Source of the DNA: an archaeon | Lineage (GTDB): Archaea > Thermoproteota > Nitrososphaeria > Nitrososphaerales > Gagatemarchaeaceae | Length of the DNA stretch: 64,000 bases | Assembly: GCA_021827865.1 (NCBI GenBank) | Contig: JAKAUC010000009.1 | Location: 248,001-312,000, forward strand | Direction of reading: 5' to 3' | In this document: positions 34,824-43,607 of the stretch, piece by piece | Numbering within the stretch: position 1 is the first letter of the stretch | How the letters are laid out: each line of letters starts with the position of its first letter | Program-made: the position numbers and the translations under genes | The notes under the pieces: model-generated | Seen by the model: only the letters and a program-made list of their open reading frames with translations | What the model was told of the DNA's origin: nothing | Database searches by the model: none

Positions 34824-36185
34824 ATGAAGAAAAGTCTGTTATTGACAACACTAGCGTTCTCTTTCATCCTAGTCGCAAGCCCGCTCGCGCTGGCAGCGCC
34901 GGCGAGCAGCAACAGCGACTTCAATTATAACCCCATGATCATCTACCAACTCGCCAGCACGAAAACGGTCACCGTCACGCCAAGTTTCAACCCCCTGACG
35001 TCCTGTTCAGCTGTCGGCCTCGTCTGCTACAGCCCAGCGTACATAAGGTCGGCCTACAACTACCCGGGTAACCTCGACGGCTCAGGGCAGACCATAGTCA
35101 TAGTCGATGCCTACGGCAGCCCAACCATAGCGAGCGACCTCGCCCTGTTCGACAAGACCTTCGGCATAGCCGCGCCGCCCTCGTTCGCCATAATCTGCCC
35201 GCCCGGCGGATGCCCGACCCCGAGCTATACCTCCCTCAACCCCCTCGGGGCGTTCGGGTGGTCCATCGAGACCAGCCTTGACGTAGAGTACGCCCACGCC
35301 ATGGCGCCGGGGGCCAACATCGTCCTCGACGTCGCATCGTCGCCCAGTGGCAACGCAATCAACGTCGCCGAGAGCAGGGTCATCCCCATGTTCCCCGGGG
35401 CGATCATGTCCCAGAGCTTCGGGGTCCCTGAATACCTGATCCACAACAACAACGCGCAGGTGCTACAAGCGGAACAGAACTACGCAGAAGCGAACGCGCT
35501 TGGATGGACCGTCTTCGCCTCCGCAGGCGACTCCGGCGCCACCAACGGCATCGCGACCCCCAACGCCCTCTTCCCATCTTCGGACCCGCTCGTGACGGCG
35601 GTAGGCGGCACCCAGGGCAACCCGTACCCCGGCGGCCTGGCCGCAGGCTCCTGCCCCCCCACCGGAGGCTGTAGCCCGTCAGGCTACGGAGGTGAGTCGG
35701 TCTGGAACGAGCACACATACGGTGCGGCAAGCGGCGGAGCGCCGAGCCTCATCTTCACCACGGTCCCGAGCTTCCAGTCAGGACTCGGCCTCAGCGCCAG
35801 GACCACCCCCGACGTGTCCTACAATGCGGCAGTCAACGGCGGAGTCCTCGTCGTCTGGAGCGCCTGTCCGTCGTGCATCGGAGCCACCGGCCCGGTCTTC
35901 TTCATAGTCGGAGGGACCAGCGCAGGGTCTCCGCAGTGGGCTGCCATCGCAGCCCTGGCGGACCAGGCAGCGGGCAAACCTCTCGGCGACCTCAACCCCT
36001 CGATCTACGAGATCGGCAACAGCCCGTCAGCCTACCCAAGCTCCTTCCACGACATCGTCGCCGGCAACAACACCCTATTCGGTACGAACTACGGATACTT
36101 CGCGGGACCCGGCTGGGACGACGCTTCAGGCTGGGGGACGCCCAACGTCGCGAACCTGATACCATACCTAGTCAGTCCACCATAA
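34824..36185 (+). CDS. Compact secreted sedolisin-type (S53) protease
   Basis: 453 aa. Signal peptide MKKSLLLTTLAFSFILVASP; catalytic E and D in GWSIETSLDVEYAHAMAP, oxyanion D in VFASAGDSGA and Ser in GGTSAGSPQWAA. The C-terminal 'DIVAGNNTLFGTNYGYFAGPGWDD' is the calcium site. There is no prodomain and no anchor, so it should be a free extracellular enzyme. Lower GC and a different codon style from its neighbours (more Asn, Ser and Thr). ATG 26 nt below TTAAATAA; terminator follows. Confidence 0.9.
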   Translation: MKKSLLLTTLAFSFILVASPLALAAPASSNSDFNYNPMIIYQLASTKTVTVTPSFNPLTSCSAVGLVCYSPAYIRSAYNYPGNLDGSGQTIVIVDAYGSPTIASDLALFDKTFGIAAPPSFAIICPPGGCPTPSYTSLNPLGAFGWSIETSLDVEYAHAMAPGANIVLDVASSPSGNAINVAESRVIPMFPGAIMSQSFGVPEYLIHNNNAQVLQAEQNYAEANALGWTVFASAGDSGATNGIATPNALFPSSDPLVTAVGGTQGNPYPGGLAAGSCPPTGGCSPSGYGGESVWNEHTYGAASGGAPSLIFTTVPSFQSGLGLSARTTPDVSYNAAVNGGVLVVWSACPSCIGATGPVFFIVGGTSAGSPQWAAIAALADQAAGKPLGDLNPSIYEIGNSPSAYPSSFHDIVAGNNTLFGTNYGYFAGPGWDDASGWGTPNVANLIPYLVSPP

Positions 36186-36196
36186 CAGATTCGAGA

Positions 36197-36226
36197 GGAG
36201 GGCCCTAGGCCCTCCCACCCTCTGTT
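36197..36226 (+). terminator. Terminator of the compact S53 protease gene
   Basis: Perfect 8-bp stem GGAGGGCC/GGCCCTCC with loop CTA (36197-36215), then CACCCTCTGTTTT. Confidence 0.6.
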
Positions 36227-36410
36227 TTCCTAGGCTCAGTCAGATATGTGGGGGAGCACGCGAAAGTCTCCCATCCCCACAGGGGGAGGGGCAAATCAGC
36301 CCGGCGCTGTTCGCCCCCGGAGGGACAGCCGCGAACCTGACATCCGAGGCAGTCATCCTTAATAACTCGCCAAAGGGAGCAAGTTTTCAGCGGCACCGAA
36401 CGCAGCTAGG

Positions 36411-36744
36411 ATGTGAAAAGACGAGTTTCGGACGAGGAGGCTATGGGCGAAGCAGCAGCGGCGGAAGCGGCGGCGGCTTCAGGTCCTTCAAGCCAAAGCC
36501 TGTTGAGGTCGGGAAGGAGTACGACGTTACTATTTCCGAAATCAGCAGACGCGGTGACGGCATCGCGAAGATCGACGGTTTTGTCATCTTCGTGGCCGGC
36601 GCTAAGCAGGGCTGGCAGGGCAAGGTCAAGGTGACCCAGGTAGCCAACAGGTTCGCCACCGGCGCGGTCGTTGGCGGGTCTGAGGGCATGTCTGGCGCTG
36701 AAGGCCAGGCCTCCACAAGCGCGAGCGAAGAGCAGGGAGAGTAA
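36411..36744 (+). CDS. TRAM-domain RNA-binding protein with no in-frame start codon
   Basis: The frame ending at TAA 36742-36744 encodes a Gly/Arg/Ser-rich N-terminus (GRGGYGRSSSGGSGGGFRSF), then a TRAM domain, 'KPVEVGKEYDVTISEISRRG', DGIAKIDGFVIFVAGAKQG and NRFATGAVV. Such small TRAM proteins are abundant RNA-binding proteins in archaea. The frame is open back to about 36160 without any ATG, GTG or TTG. The only ATG near the expected start (36411) is one base out of frame: dropping the T at 36414 would give MEKTSFGRGGYG. TATA-like CTTAATAAC lies at 36358-36366. Confidence 0.75.
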
Positions 36745-36937
36745 GGTCCGCCAAGGGCCTTCGTCCCGGATTGGCGGCTCGTCTTCAACGACGGCCGCTC
36801 CGCTTTGATTTTTGATTTCCTCCAGGCTCGGCACCCGCACGGGGTGACCCCGCGGAGGGTGCGCCGGGCCGCCCCCGCCTGGGCCGTCCTCCCGGATAGG
36901 GCAAAGGCTTAATCGAGCCGCCGGCCGTCGAGGACGC

Positions 36938-37366
36938 ATGGTTCTATACGCCAGGGACATAGTGGAGAAGGAGTTCCTGTCGCTCACAGAGGAGAGCACA
37001 GTCATGGACGCGGCCAAGGCCATGAAGGCGAGGAAGCGCGGCTTCGTCCTGGTGGGATCCGCCGCCAGCCCCCGGGGGATAGTGACGGAGTGGGACATCC
37101 TCTCCAAGGTGGTCTCCGAGGGGCTCGACCCGGTGAAGGTCACCCTCGGCGATGTGATGACCAGGGACCTGCTGAGCATCGACGGAGGGGCGGGGCTGGC
37201 CGCCGTGTCGCAGCTGATGTCCGAGCACGGGGTGAGGCGCCTCCTGGTGAAGGAGCACGACCAGGTGATAGGCTACATCACGTCGAGGACCATGCTGGCC
37301 CGCATGAACGACTACGTCGACAAGGTCTCTTCCCAGATAAGCCTCCTCCAGGCCCCCTGGTTCTGA
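36938..37366 (+). CDS. CBS-domain pair protein
   Basis: 142 aa. Two CBS motifs: 'VMDAAKAMKARKRGFVLV...GIVTEWDIL' and 'GLAAVSQLMSEHGVRRLLVK...GYITSRTML'. CBS pairs bind adenine nucleotides and act as energy sensors; no effector domain is attached. ATG about 30 nt below GGCTTAATC. RNase HI follows 9 bp downstream, probably on the same mRNA. Confidence 0.88.
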   Translation: MVLYARDIVEKEFLSLTEESTVMDAAKAMKARKRGFVLVGSAASPRGIVTEWDILSKVVSEGLDPVKVTLGDVMTRDLLSIDGGAGLAAVSQLMSEHGVRRLLVKEHDQVIGYITSRTMLARMNDYVDKVSSQISLLQAPWF

Positions 37367-37375
37367 GGTGGGCCG

Positions 37376-37801
37376 TTGACGGTCACGGTGTACGTCGACG
37401 GGCTCGCCGAACCAAGGAACCCGGGGACAGGGACCTACGGCTACCTCATCTACGACGGGGGGAAGAAGCTGGGGGAGGGCTCGGGGCTCGCCGGCCGCGG
37501 CGTGACCAGCAACTTCGCGGAGTACACGGCCCTCGCCGAGGCCCTGAAGAGGCTGAAGGCGCTGGGGCTCGCCGGGGACGTGCTGGTCAGGTCCGACTCG
37601 AAGCTCCTGGTCGGCCAGATGGCCGAGGGGTGGAAGGTCAAGGGAGGGATGTACGTCGGCAAGCTGAAGGAAGCCACTGACCTGCTGAGGGGGTTCGGGT
37701 CGGTGAGGTTCGAGTGGATACCGAGGGAGCAGAACAGGGAGGCGGACCTGCTGACCCGGGTAGCCTACGAGCGGGCCCGCGGGGACGAGGCTTCGAGATA
37801 G
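37376..37801 (+). CDS. rnhA: Ribonuclease HI
   Basis: 141 aa from a TTG. Catalytic D8 (VYVDGLAEP), E49 (NFAEYTALAEAL), D74 (VRSDSKLLVGQM) and D124 (NREADLLTR) form the DEDD set of type 1 RNase H. It removes RNA from RNA-DNA hybrids. Second gene of the CBS operon. Confidence 0.9.
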   Translation: MTVTVYVDGLAEPRNPGTGTYGYLIYDGGKKLGEGSGLAGRGVTSNFAEYTALAEALKRLKALGLAGDVLVRSDSKLLVGQMAEGWKVKGGMYVGKLKEATDLLRGFGSVRFEWIPREQNREADLLTRVAYERARGDEASR

Positions 37802-37842
37802 CCTCGCACACTTATCAGCGCGTCATCCCCGGTGAAGCTGGA

Positions 37843-39603
37843 TTGCGGAGAGACACCGGCCGCAGCGCGGCCCTGGTCCTGGCCCTCGCCGCCCTGCTGG
37901 TCACCCCCTCGGCCGTCCCCCTCCGCGTCGCGCCGCGGCCCCACCCCCCTCCCCTGGTCCCCACGGCCCCGGCCCCCGGGGGCGCCCCGGCCCCGGCCGC
38001 AGCTTCCGCCCCCCTCTCCCCTGCGCCAGCCCTCCCCGCATCGCCTTCCTCTTCCTCGGCCCTCTACGACGAGCAGCTAGGCCTCACCTTCACCACCGGG
38101 TTCTACTCGATGCTCTACAACGTGACCGCAGTCCCCCAGGTCGACCCTGTGTCTGGGACCGGCCCAGCCTACCTCCTCAACGGGCTCACGTCGTCCGGCT
38201 ACTGGTACCAGGTCGGTGTGTCGTGGGACTGGAGCCCCGGGGAGGGGTTCGGGATGAACTACGAGGTCTACGGCCCCTCCGGGGCGTCGGTCTACCCCTC
38301 GGCGGCCGGGAGCGGGATCCAGAAGTTCAGCGGCCCCGTCCACCCCGGCGACTCGGTCTCCCTCAACCTCTACTTCAAGTCCGGTGAGGTGGTGATGGTG
38401 GCTGTAGACAACAGCACCCACGCCTACGCCCAGGAGACCTACAGCGCCGAGGGGGCGACGAGCTTCGTGCAGCCCCCGTCGAGTACCGCGAACTCCAACG
38501 GCTACTTCACCGGGCTGATGACCGAGTGGTACCACGGGAGCCCCTACTACCAGAACCAGCAGGCGACCTCCTACTCGACGACCCTCCCGCAGAAGTCGGC
38601 CTGGATGTGGATCGACGAGTTCGCGTGCACCGACTCCAACTGCTCCACCCGGGCGACCCTCTTCAATGCGGCCACCTTCGGCCCTGTCTTCTACGCCGAC
38701 CCCAGCACCCTCGTCCGGTTCACATCCCACGGGGCGGTCGAGGTCAGCGACGCCTACTCGTTCGTCACGGGGTCCCTGAGCCAGCCCACGGTGGAGCTGA
38801 CCGTGGGATACTCCTACCTTGGAGGCGGCCTCCCCTCCCCCCCTGCCTTCAGCTACGTCCAGGGCGGGTCCGTCTTCACCGCGAACCTCACCACCGCAGG
38901 CTCCACCTACCTGGTCGACCTGGGGAGCGCTTGGAACGTCACCGGGGCCCTCTCGGGCGCGGTGGCCGGGGAGAGGTGGGTCACGGGGAACGCGACCAGC
39001 GGCGTGGCGGCGGCCTCGCAGACCCTCAGCTTCGTCTACCACCGGCAATACTTCGTCGGCACCGAGGGGGTCGGCGGGACGGCAGGCCCGGCCCCCGGGT
39101 GGTTCCCCGCCGGGGGGACCGTGGTCCTCCTGGCCACGGCGAGCCCTGGCTGGGAGTTCGAGGGGTGGTCTGGGTCCGGGGCCGGGGCCTACTCGGGGAG
39201 CGCCCCCTCCGCGTCCCTGACCCTGGAAGGCCCGGTGAACGAAACAGCCCTGTTCTACCCGGGGCTGACGGTGACAGCCGACCGAGGGGGGACGGTCGTC
39301 TACTCCTACGGAGGGAGCGCAGGGACCGTCGCCTCGGGCTCGGCGACGATCTACGCGCCGGTGGGGACCGAGGTGACCCTCACCGCCCGCCCGTCGTCCC
39401 TCCTCTTCGTGTTCTCCGGGTGGGGGGGAGGAGGGAAGGGGGCCTCGGAGACCCTGCGGCTGACCGCCCCGGCTGCCGCGGAGGCGCACTTCGGGTACAA
39501 CTACGACGCGCTCTTGGCCGTGGCCGCGGCCCTGGCCCTGGCGGCGGGGGCGCTGCTGGTCTGGCGGATGCGGAGGCCGGCGCCCCCGAGCATGGCAGCC
39601 TGA
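37843..39603 (+). CDS. Large secreted, C-terminally anchored surface protein
   Basis: 586 aa. The TTG at 37843 gives RRDTGRSAALVLALAALLVT as signal peptide, preceded by TATA-like ACTTATC at the right distance. An Ala/Pro-rich stretch (30-75) leads to a thermopsin-like or lectin-like beta domain (SSGYWYQVGVSWDWSPGEGF). Then come bacterial-repeat (InlB-like) units with GWEFEGWSGSGAGAYSG and VFSGWGGGG. The C-terminal helix is followed by RMRR. Likely adhesin or degradative surface protein; catalytic residues are not identified. Confidence 0.72.
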   Translation: MRRDTGRSAALVLALAALLVTPSAVPLRVAPRPHPPPLVPTAPAPGGAPAPAAASAPLSPAPALPASPSSSSALYDEQLGLTFTTGFYSMLYNVTAVPQVDPVSGTGPAYLLNGLTSSGYWYQVGVSWDWSPGEGFGMNYEVYGPSGASVYPSAAGSGIQKFSGPVHPGDSVSLNLYFKSGEVVMVAVDNSTHAYAQETYSAEGATSFVQPPSSTANSNGYFTGLMTEWYHGSPYYQNQQATSYSTTLPQKSAWMWIDEFACTDSNCSTRATLFNAATFGPVFYADPSTLVRFTSHGAVEVSDAYSFVTGSLSQPTVELTVGYSYLGGGLPSPPAFSYVQGGSVFTANLTTAGSTYLVDLGSAWNVTGALSGAVAGERWVTGNATSGVAAASQTLSFVYHRQYFVGTEGVGGTAGPAPGWFPAGGTVVLLATASPGWEFEGWSGSGAGAYSGSAPSASLTLEGPVNETALFYPGLTVTADRGGTVVYSYGGSAGTVASGSATIYAPVGTEVTLTARPSSLLFVFSGWGGGGKGASETLRLTAPAAAEAHFGYNYDALLAVAAALALAAGALLVWRMRRPAPPSMAA

Positions 39604-39624
39604 CCACCGGAGACGCTCTGGGGC

Positions 39625-39702
39625 TGGTGGGCCCGCCCGGACTCGGACCGGGGATTTCCGCCATGTGAGGGCGGCGTCATAACCAGACTAGACCACGGGC
39701 CC
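39625..39702 (-). tRNA. tRNA-Val (CAC), 3' CCA encoded
   Basis: Acceptor GGGCCCG pairs with CGGGCCC. D-arm stem GTC/GAC. Anticodon arm CCGCC-CTCACAT-GGCGG gives anticodon CAC. T-arm CCCGG-TCCGAGT-CCGGG, discriminator A, then encoded CCA (39625-39627). No intron. A TATA-like AAATATCGG lies just upstream (39723-39731). Confidence 0.95.
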
Positions 39703-39739
39703 GGCGGTGCCGCCCCTGAACCCGATATTTGCCTTTGCT

Positions 39740-40996
39740 TCAGCCGGTCGGGCCCGGAGGCTCCGCCTGCAGCGAGGCCATGAAGTCCCTGAACCCGAAG
39801 GAGGACCTGTGCCTGATCCACGCCGCCCCGATGACCGTGACCACGTTGGTGAAGATGATCACGTAGGAGACCAGCCCCAGGAAGGTGGTCCCCAGTGGGA
39901 GGCCGTAGCTCAGGGTGAGGATGGCCAGGGTCGCCTGGGTCACCCCCTGGGCGGACAGGAGTATCACCTCGGCCCTGTTCTTGGACGTCTCCGCCCCGGC
40001 CGTGGCCGCGACCACCGAGATCGACCTCGCCCCCAGGAGCCCGGTGGTGAGGAGGACCCCGACCGTGACCCCCATGAAGACGCTGTGGAAGCCGAGGTCG
40101 AAGTTCAGCCCGAGGAAGACGAAGAAGAGGGTGTTGAGCAGGAACGATATCTCCTCCTGGATCCCCGAGACCTTGGACATCAGGGGGTCGATGTCCACCT
40201 GCTTTGTCCTGAGGAGGTTCAGGACCTTGTAGTTGCCGAATATCAGCCCGAAGATGAAGACGGCCAGCTCCCCGCTCCCGCCCAGGGCCTCGGTCCCGGC
40301 GTAGGTCGCGAGTATCATGCCGAGCATCAGGACGTAGGTGTACCTCTGGTCCTTGACCCTCTCGAGGATGAAGAGCCAGACGAAGGAGAAGGCCACGGCG
40401 GGGACTATCCCTATGGAGAAGGTGGAGGCGATCTTGGTCAGCGATATGGCGAAGCTCACCACCGGGGAGGCGTACAGCTGGACCAGGGCGAGGAAAGTGA
40501 TGATCCCCACGATGGAGTTCAGCACCGACTCCGTGGTCACCAGGGCGACGGTGTCGGCCGGGAGCTTGAGGGACCTCGCCAGAGGGACCACCACCGGGGT
40601 GCTCGTCTGCCCGGCTATGATCGAACCGAATATCATCGCCTCCACCAGGTCCCACCGCATGATGTAGAACCCGAAGGCTGTGATCCCCGTCATGGCCAGG
40701 GTGAAGTAGAGGACCACCAGCGCCACCCCCCTCCCGCCCCCCTGGGCCAGGCTCTTGAGCCTCAGCTGGATGCCGCTGTAGAAGAGTATCATCATCAGGG
40801 TCAGCTCTGCGAAGAGCCCCAGGACGGGGCTCAGCTCCGCCCCGGAGAAGACGTGGAACCCTGGCCCCAGGACGACCCCTATGAGTATGAGGAAGAGGAA
40901 CGAGGGGACCCCGGTCCTTCTGAACAGGAGCTCCCCCAGGAAGCCCATGAAGACTATGGCTGCGACCACGCCGAACACCAGTATGATATCGGCCAA
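39740..40996 (-). CDS. Cation/proton antiporter (CPA superfamily)
   Basis: 418 aa with about 12 hydrophobic segments. The core 'FGSIIAGQTSTPVVVPLARSL' and TTESVLNSIVGIITFLALV resemble CPA1/CPA2 exchangers; the usual ion-binding DD/ND pair is read as ESVLN, closer to the NhaP/CPA1 type. The hydrophilic C-terminus is short, with no TrkA domain. Exchanges Na+ or K+ for H+, consistent with pH homeostasis. TTG start about 30 nt below CTTAAATGG. Confidence 0.82.
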   Translation of the reverse strand: MADIILVFGVVAAIVFMGFLGELLFRRTGVPSFLFLILIGVVLGPGFHVFSGAELSPVLGLFAELTLMMILFYSGIQLRLKSLAQGGGRGVALVVLYFTLAMTGITAFGFYIMRWDLVEAMIFGSIIAGQTSTPVVVPLARSLKLPADTVALVTTESVLNSIVGIITFLALVQLYASPVVSFAISLTKIASTFSIGIVPAVAFSFVWLFILERVKDQRYTYVLMLGMILATYAGTEALGGSGELAVFIFGLIFGNYKVLNLLRTKQVDIDPLMSKVSGIQEEISFLLNTLFFVFLGLNFDLGFHSVFMGVTVGVLLTTGLLGARSISVVAATAGAETSKNRAEVILLSAQGVTQATLAILTLSYGLPLGTTFLGLVSYVIIFTNVVTVIGAAWIRHRSSFGFRDFMASLQAEPPGPTG

Positions 40997-41226
40997 AGAC
41001 GAGTTCCGCCGAAGGGGGACGCCATTTAAGGCCTTGAAGCGCCCTCCCGCTCCAGGCTGGAGCCGACCCTAGCCACTGGGGAGGGTCTGGGCGGCCATCC
41101 TCGGCCCCAGGCGACCCTGGCGACGGAGGGGGGTGTGAAACACGCGACACAGCCGCTGGTGAGACGATGGAGGGGACGCTGCCCCGGGGGGACCCTTGGG
41201 ACGGCCGGTGTCTCGGAGGGCCGCGG

Positions 41227-41394
41227 CTACTTCTTCAGCCCCACGGACCTGTTCTTCAGCCTGAGGTCCGAGGACTTGCACTTCCTGCACCTGTCGGCGT
41301 TGAGGGGGTTCCGGGCGCCGCACCTCAGGCAGACCTGGAGGAAGAGCCTCCTCTTCTGGGCTATCTGCTTCTTGGCGGCGTCTGCTATGGGCAT
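41227..41394 (-). CDS. rpl40e: Ribosomal protein eL40
   Basis: 55 aa: MPIADAAKKQIAQKRRLF, then zinc-finger Cys in VCLRCGARNPLNADRCRKCK (C-x2-C...C-x2-C), then a basic tail ending SVGLKK. A clear eL40, easily missed because it is so short. ATG at 41394, with TATA-like ACTTATAG about 35 nt upstream. The rest of 41030-41226 holds no gene I can support. Confidence 0.93.
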   Translation of the reverse strand: MPIADAAKKQIAQKRRLFLQVCLRCGARNPLNADRCRKCKSSDLRLKNRSVGLKK

Positions 41395-41449
41395 GGCGAC
41401 TTCGCTCCGCCTTCCGAGTCCCGACTATAAGTTTTCGGTGGGCGGCCGC

Positions 41450-42322
41450 TCAGCCCAGGGCCTGGCTGACGAGCCCCGGGACCTCCATGGGGGTCTTCGC
41501 CACCTTCACCCCGGCCGCGGTCAGCGCCCGTATCTTCGAGTCGGCGGTGCCGTAGTCGCCGTAGATTATCGCCCCGGCGTGCCCCATCTTCTTCTCCTTG
41601 GGGGCGTGCCTCCCGGCGATGTACCCGACTATGGGCTTCTTGTACCCCGACTTCTGTATGTGCCTGGCGAGGCGCTCCTCCGCGTCCCCGCCTATCTCCC
41701 CCACTATCACCACCGCCTCGGTGTCGTCCATCCCCTGGACGTGGTCCATCCACTCGATGGAGGTGGTCCCGTTGACCGGGTCCCCCCCGATCCCCACCGC
41801 CAGGGACTGGCCGTAGCCGGCGGCCGTCAGCTGCCCGGCGATCTCGTAGGTGAGGGTGCCGCTCCTGGAGTAGAGGGCGACGTTCCCCGGCGAGAAGGAC
41901 GGGGCTGGCATGATCCCGAGCTTGGCCTTCTGCGAGGGGATGATGATCCCGGGGCAGTTGGGCCCTATGATGGACGCCCCCTTGCCCTGGGCCAGCTGGA
42001 CCAGCCTGAGCTCGTCCCTGACAGGGACGTGCTCCGTGATTATCACGAGCAGCTTGATGCCGGCGTCGAGGGCCTCCTTCCCCGCCGCCAGGGTGTACTC
42101 GGCCGGGACGAAGCAGATGGACGCCTTCGCGCCTGTCTTGGCCACGGCCTCGGCCACGGTGTCGTAGACCGGGACCCCTTCCACCGACTGGCCCCCCTTC
42201 CCCGGAGCCGCCCCCGCGGCGACGTTGGTCCCGTAGTCGAGCATCAGCCTGGTGTGGAGCCGCCCGTACCTCCCGGGCATGTTCTGCACGACGACTGGGT
42301 CTCCTTTCCTGGGGAGAATCAT
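41450..42322 (-). CDS. sucD: Succinyl-CoA ligase (ADP-forming) alpha subunit
   Basis: 290 aa. CoA-binding/Rossmann start with GTNVAAGAAPGKGGQ, 'VPVYDTVAEAV', 'IGPNCPGIIIP', SRSGTLTYEIAGQL, 'GIGGDPVNGTTSIEW' and phospho-His region AGRHAPKEKKMGHAGAII. Interconverts succinyl-CoA and succinate with ATP formation in the citric acid cycle or a related pathway. It overlaps sucC by 4 bp. Confidence 0.95.
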   Translation of the reverse strand: MILPRKGDPVVVQNMPGRYGRLHTRLMLDYGTNVAAGAAPGKGGQSVEGVPVYDTVAEAVAKTGAKASICFVPAEYTLAAGKEALDAGIKLLVIITEHVPVRDELRLVQLAQGKGASIIGPNCPGIIIPSQKAKLGIMPAPSFSPGNVALYSRSGTLTYEIAGQLTAAGYGQSLAVGIGGDPVNGTTSIEWMDHVQGMDDTEAVVIVGEIGGDAEERLARHIQKSGYKKPIVGYIAGRHAPKEKKMGHAGAIIYGDYGTADSKIRALTAAGVKVAKTPMEVPGLVSQALG

Positions 42323-43416
42323 GCCCCTTTCACCACCGCTGCCACCGCCTCCGGGGCGGTCTTGTACATCCTGACCGCCGTCCCCGCCAGCATCTGGCGG
42401 GCTGCCTCCTCCTCGGCGCCGCTGACCCTGGCGTAGATGGGCTTCATCCCCCCCTCGGATATCACGGCCTTGATCCCGGCGGCGACGTCGGTGCTGCGGG
42501 TGATCCCCCCGTAGATGTTGACCAGTATCCTGCTCGCCCCTGGGAGCCTGTTGACCAGTCGGATCGCCGCCTCGACCCTGTCCTGCTGTGCCCCCCCGCC
42601 CAGGTCCAGGAAGCATGCGGGCTTCCCTCCCGCGTCCCCGACCAGGTCGAGGGTCGAAAGGACCAGCCCGGCCCCGTTCCCCACCACGGCGACGTCCCCG
42701 TCCAGCCTGACGAAGGCGAAGCCCTGGCGCGACGCCTCCCCCTCGAACTCGTCCTCGGGGTGGAGCTTGGAGAACTCTGGGTGGCGGAAGAGGGCGTTGT
42801 CGTCGACGATCACCTTGGCGTCCAGTGGGAGGAGGGTCCCGTCCTTCCCCACGGCGACGGGGTTGATCTCGGCGAGCTCGCACTCCTTCTCCCTCGCGAG
42901 GCGCTCGAGCGAAAGCAGTATCTTGGCGAACTGGGCGGCCTGGGCACCCTGGAGCTTCAGCTCCGAGGCGACGTCCTTCGCGAACTTCTCGTCGATGCCG
43001 TCGACCGGGACCCTGCGCACCACCTTGCCGGAGAGGGACTCCACCTCGATCCCTCCCGCGCTGGCCGCGATGGCCACGAAGGACCTCTCCCCCCTGTCGA
43101 GGGTCACCGAGAGGTACATCTCAGAGTCGTGAGGGTAAGCTTCCTCGACCAGCAGCGCGGCGGGCCTCTCCCCTCCGATGGGGAGCGCGAAGATCCTCTT
43201 CGCCTCGGCCTCGGCCTTGTCCGGCCCGTCCACCAGTGCGATGCCCCCTGCCTTCCCCCTCCCCCCCGCCAGGACCTGCGACTTCACGGCGACCGGGGGC
43301 TTTAGCGACGCGAAGGCCCCCTTCACCTCGGCCGGGTCCCTGGCAAGGACGGACAGGGGGACCGGGAGGCCGTACTCCCTGAAGAGCTCCTTCGCCTGAT
43401 ACTCGTATAGGCGCAT
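42319..43416 (-). CDS. sucC: Succinyl-CoA ligase (ADP-forming) beta subunit
   Basis: 365 aa. MRLYEYQAKELFREYGLPVP is the standard start. ATP-grasp elements PVAVKSQVLAGGRGKAGGI and 'AEINPVAVGKDG', and GNGAGLVLSTLDLVGDAGG at the CoA-ligase domain. The ATG at 43416 is about 28 nt below GTTTAATCC; open frame further upstream is low-complexity and not coding. Operon sucC-sucD. Confidence 0.95.
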   Translation of the reverse strand: MRLYEYQAKELFREYGLPVPLSVLARDPAEVKGAFASLKPPVAVKSQVLAGGRGKAGGIALVDGPDKAEAEAKRIFALPIGGERPAALLVEEAYPHDSEMYLSVTLDRGERSFVAIAASAGGIEVESLSGKVVRRVPVDGIDEKFAKDVASELKLQGAQAAQFAKILLSLERLAREKECELAEINPVAVGKDGTLLPLDAKVIVDDNALFRHPEFSKLHPEDEFEGEASRQGFAFVRLDGDVAVVGNGAGLVLSTLDLVGDAGGKPACFLDLGGGAQQDRVEAAIRLVNRLPGASRILVNIYGGITRSTDVAAGIKAVISEGGMKPIYARVSGAEEEAARQMLAGTAVRMYKTAPEAVAAVVKGA

Positions 43417-43607
43417 AGCAGGCGCGCCGATGACATGGGGATTAAACTTAGCGCCGGGACCCTCGTCCGACGGGGCGGAGGCCGGCCCCGGGCTCACCCC
43501 CTCCCGGGCCAGGGCGGAGCCTGATCCCGGCTTCGGGTCGACGCCGGGGCTTGAGATAGACCTTTCATTCATAGCGGATAAATAGGCCGTGAAAGACATC
43601 GAGTCCA

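Noticed and set aside
36380-36480. BHB intron in the TRAM gene
   Set aside because: I searched 4-nt complementary pairs with 3-nt bulges and an inner helix around the start and found none that hold. The one-base break remains unexplained.
36413-36634. Ala-rich 73-residue frame from GTG 36413
   Set aside because: It is the shifted frame of the TRAM gene; its composition is an artefact of the GC-rich Gly/Ser repeat.
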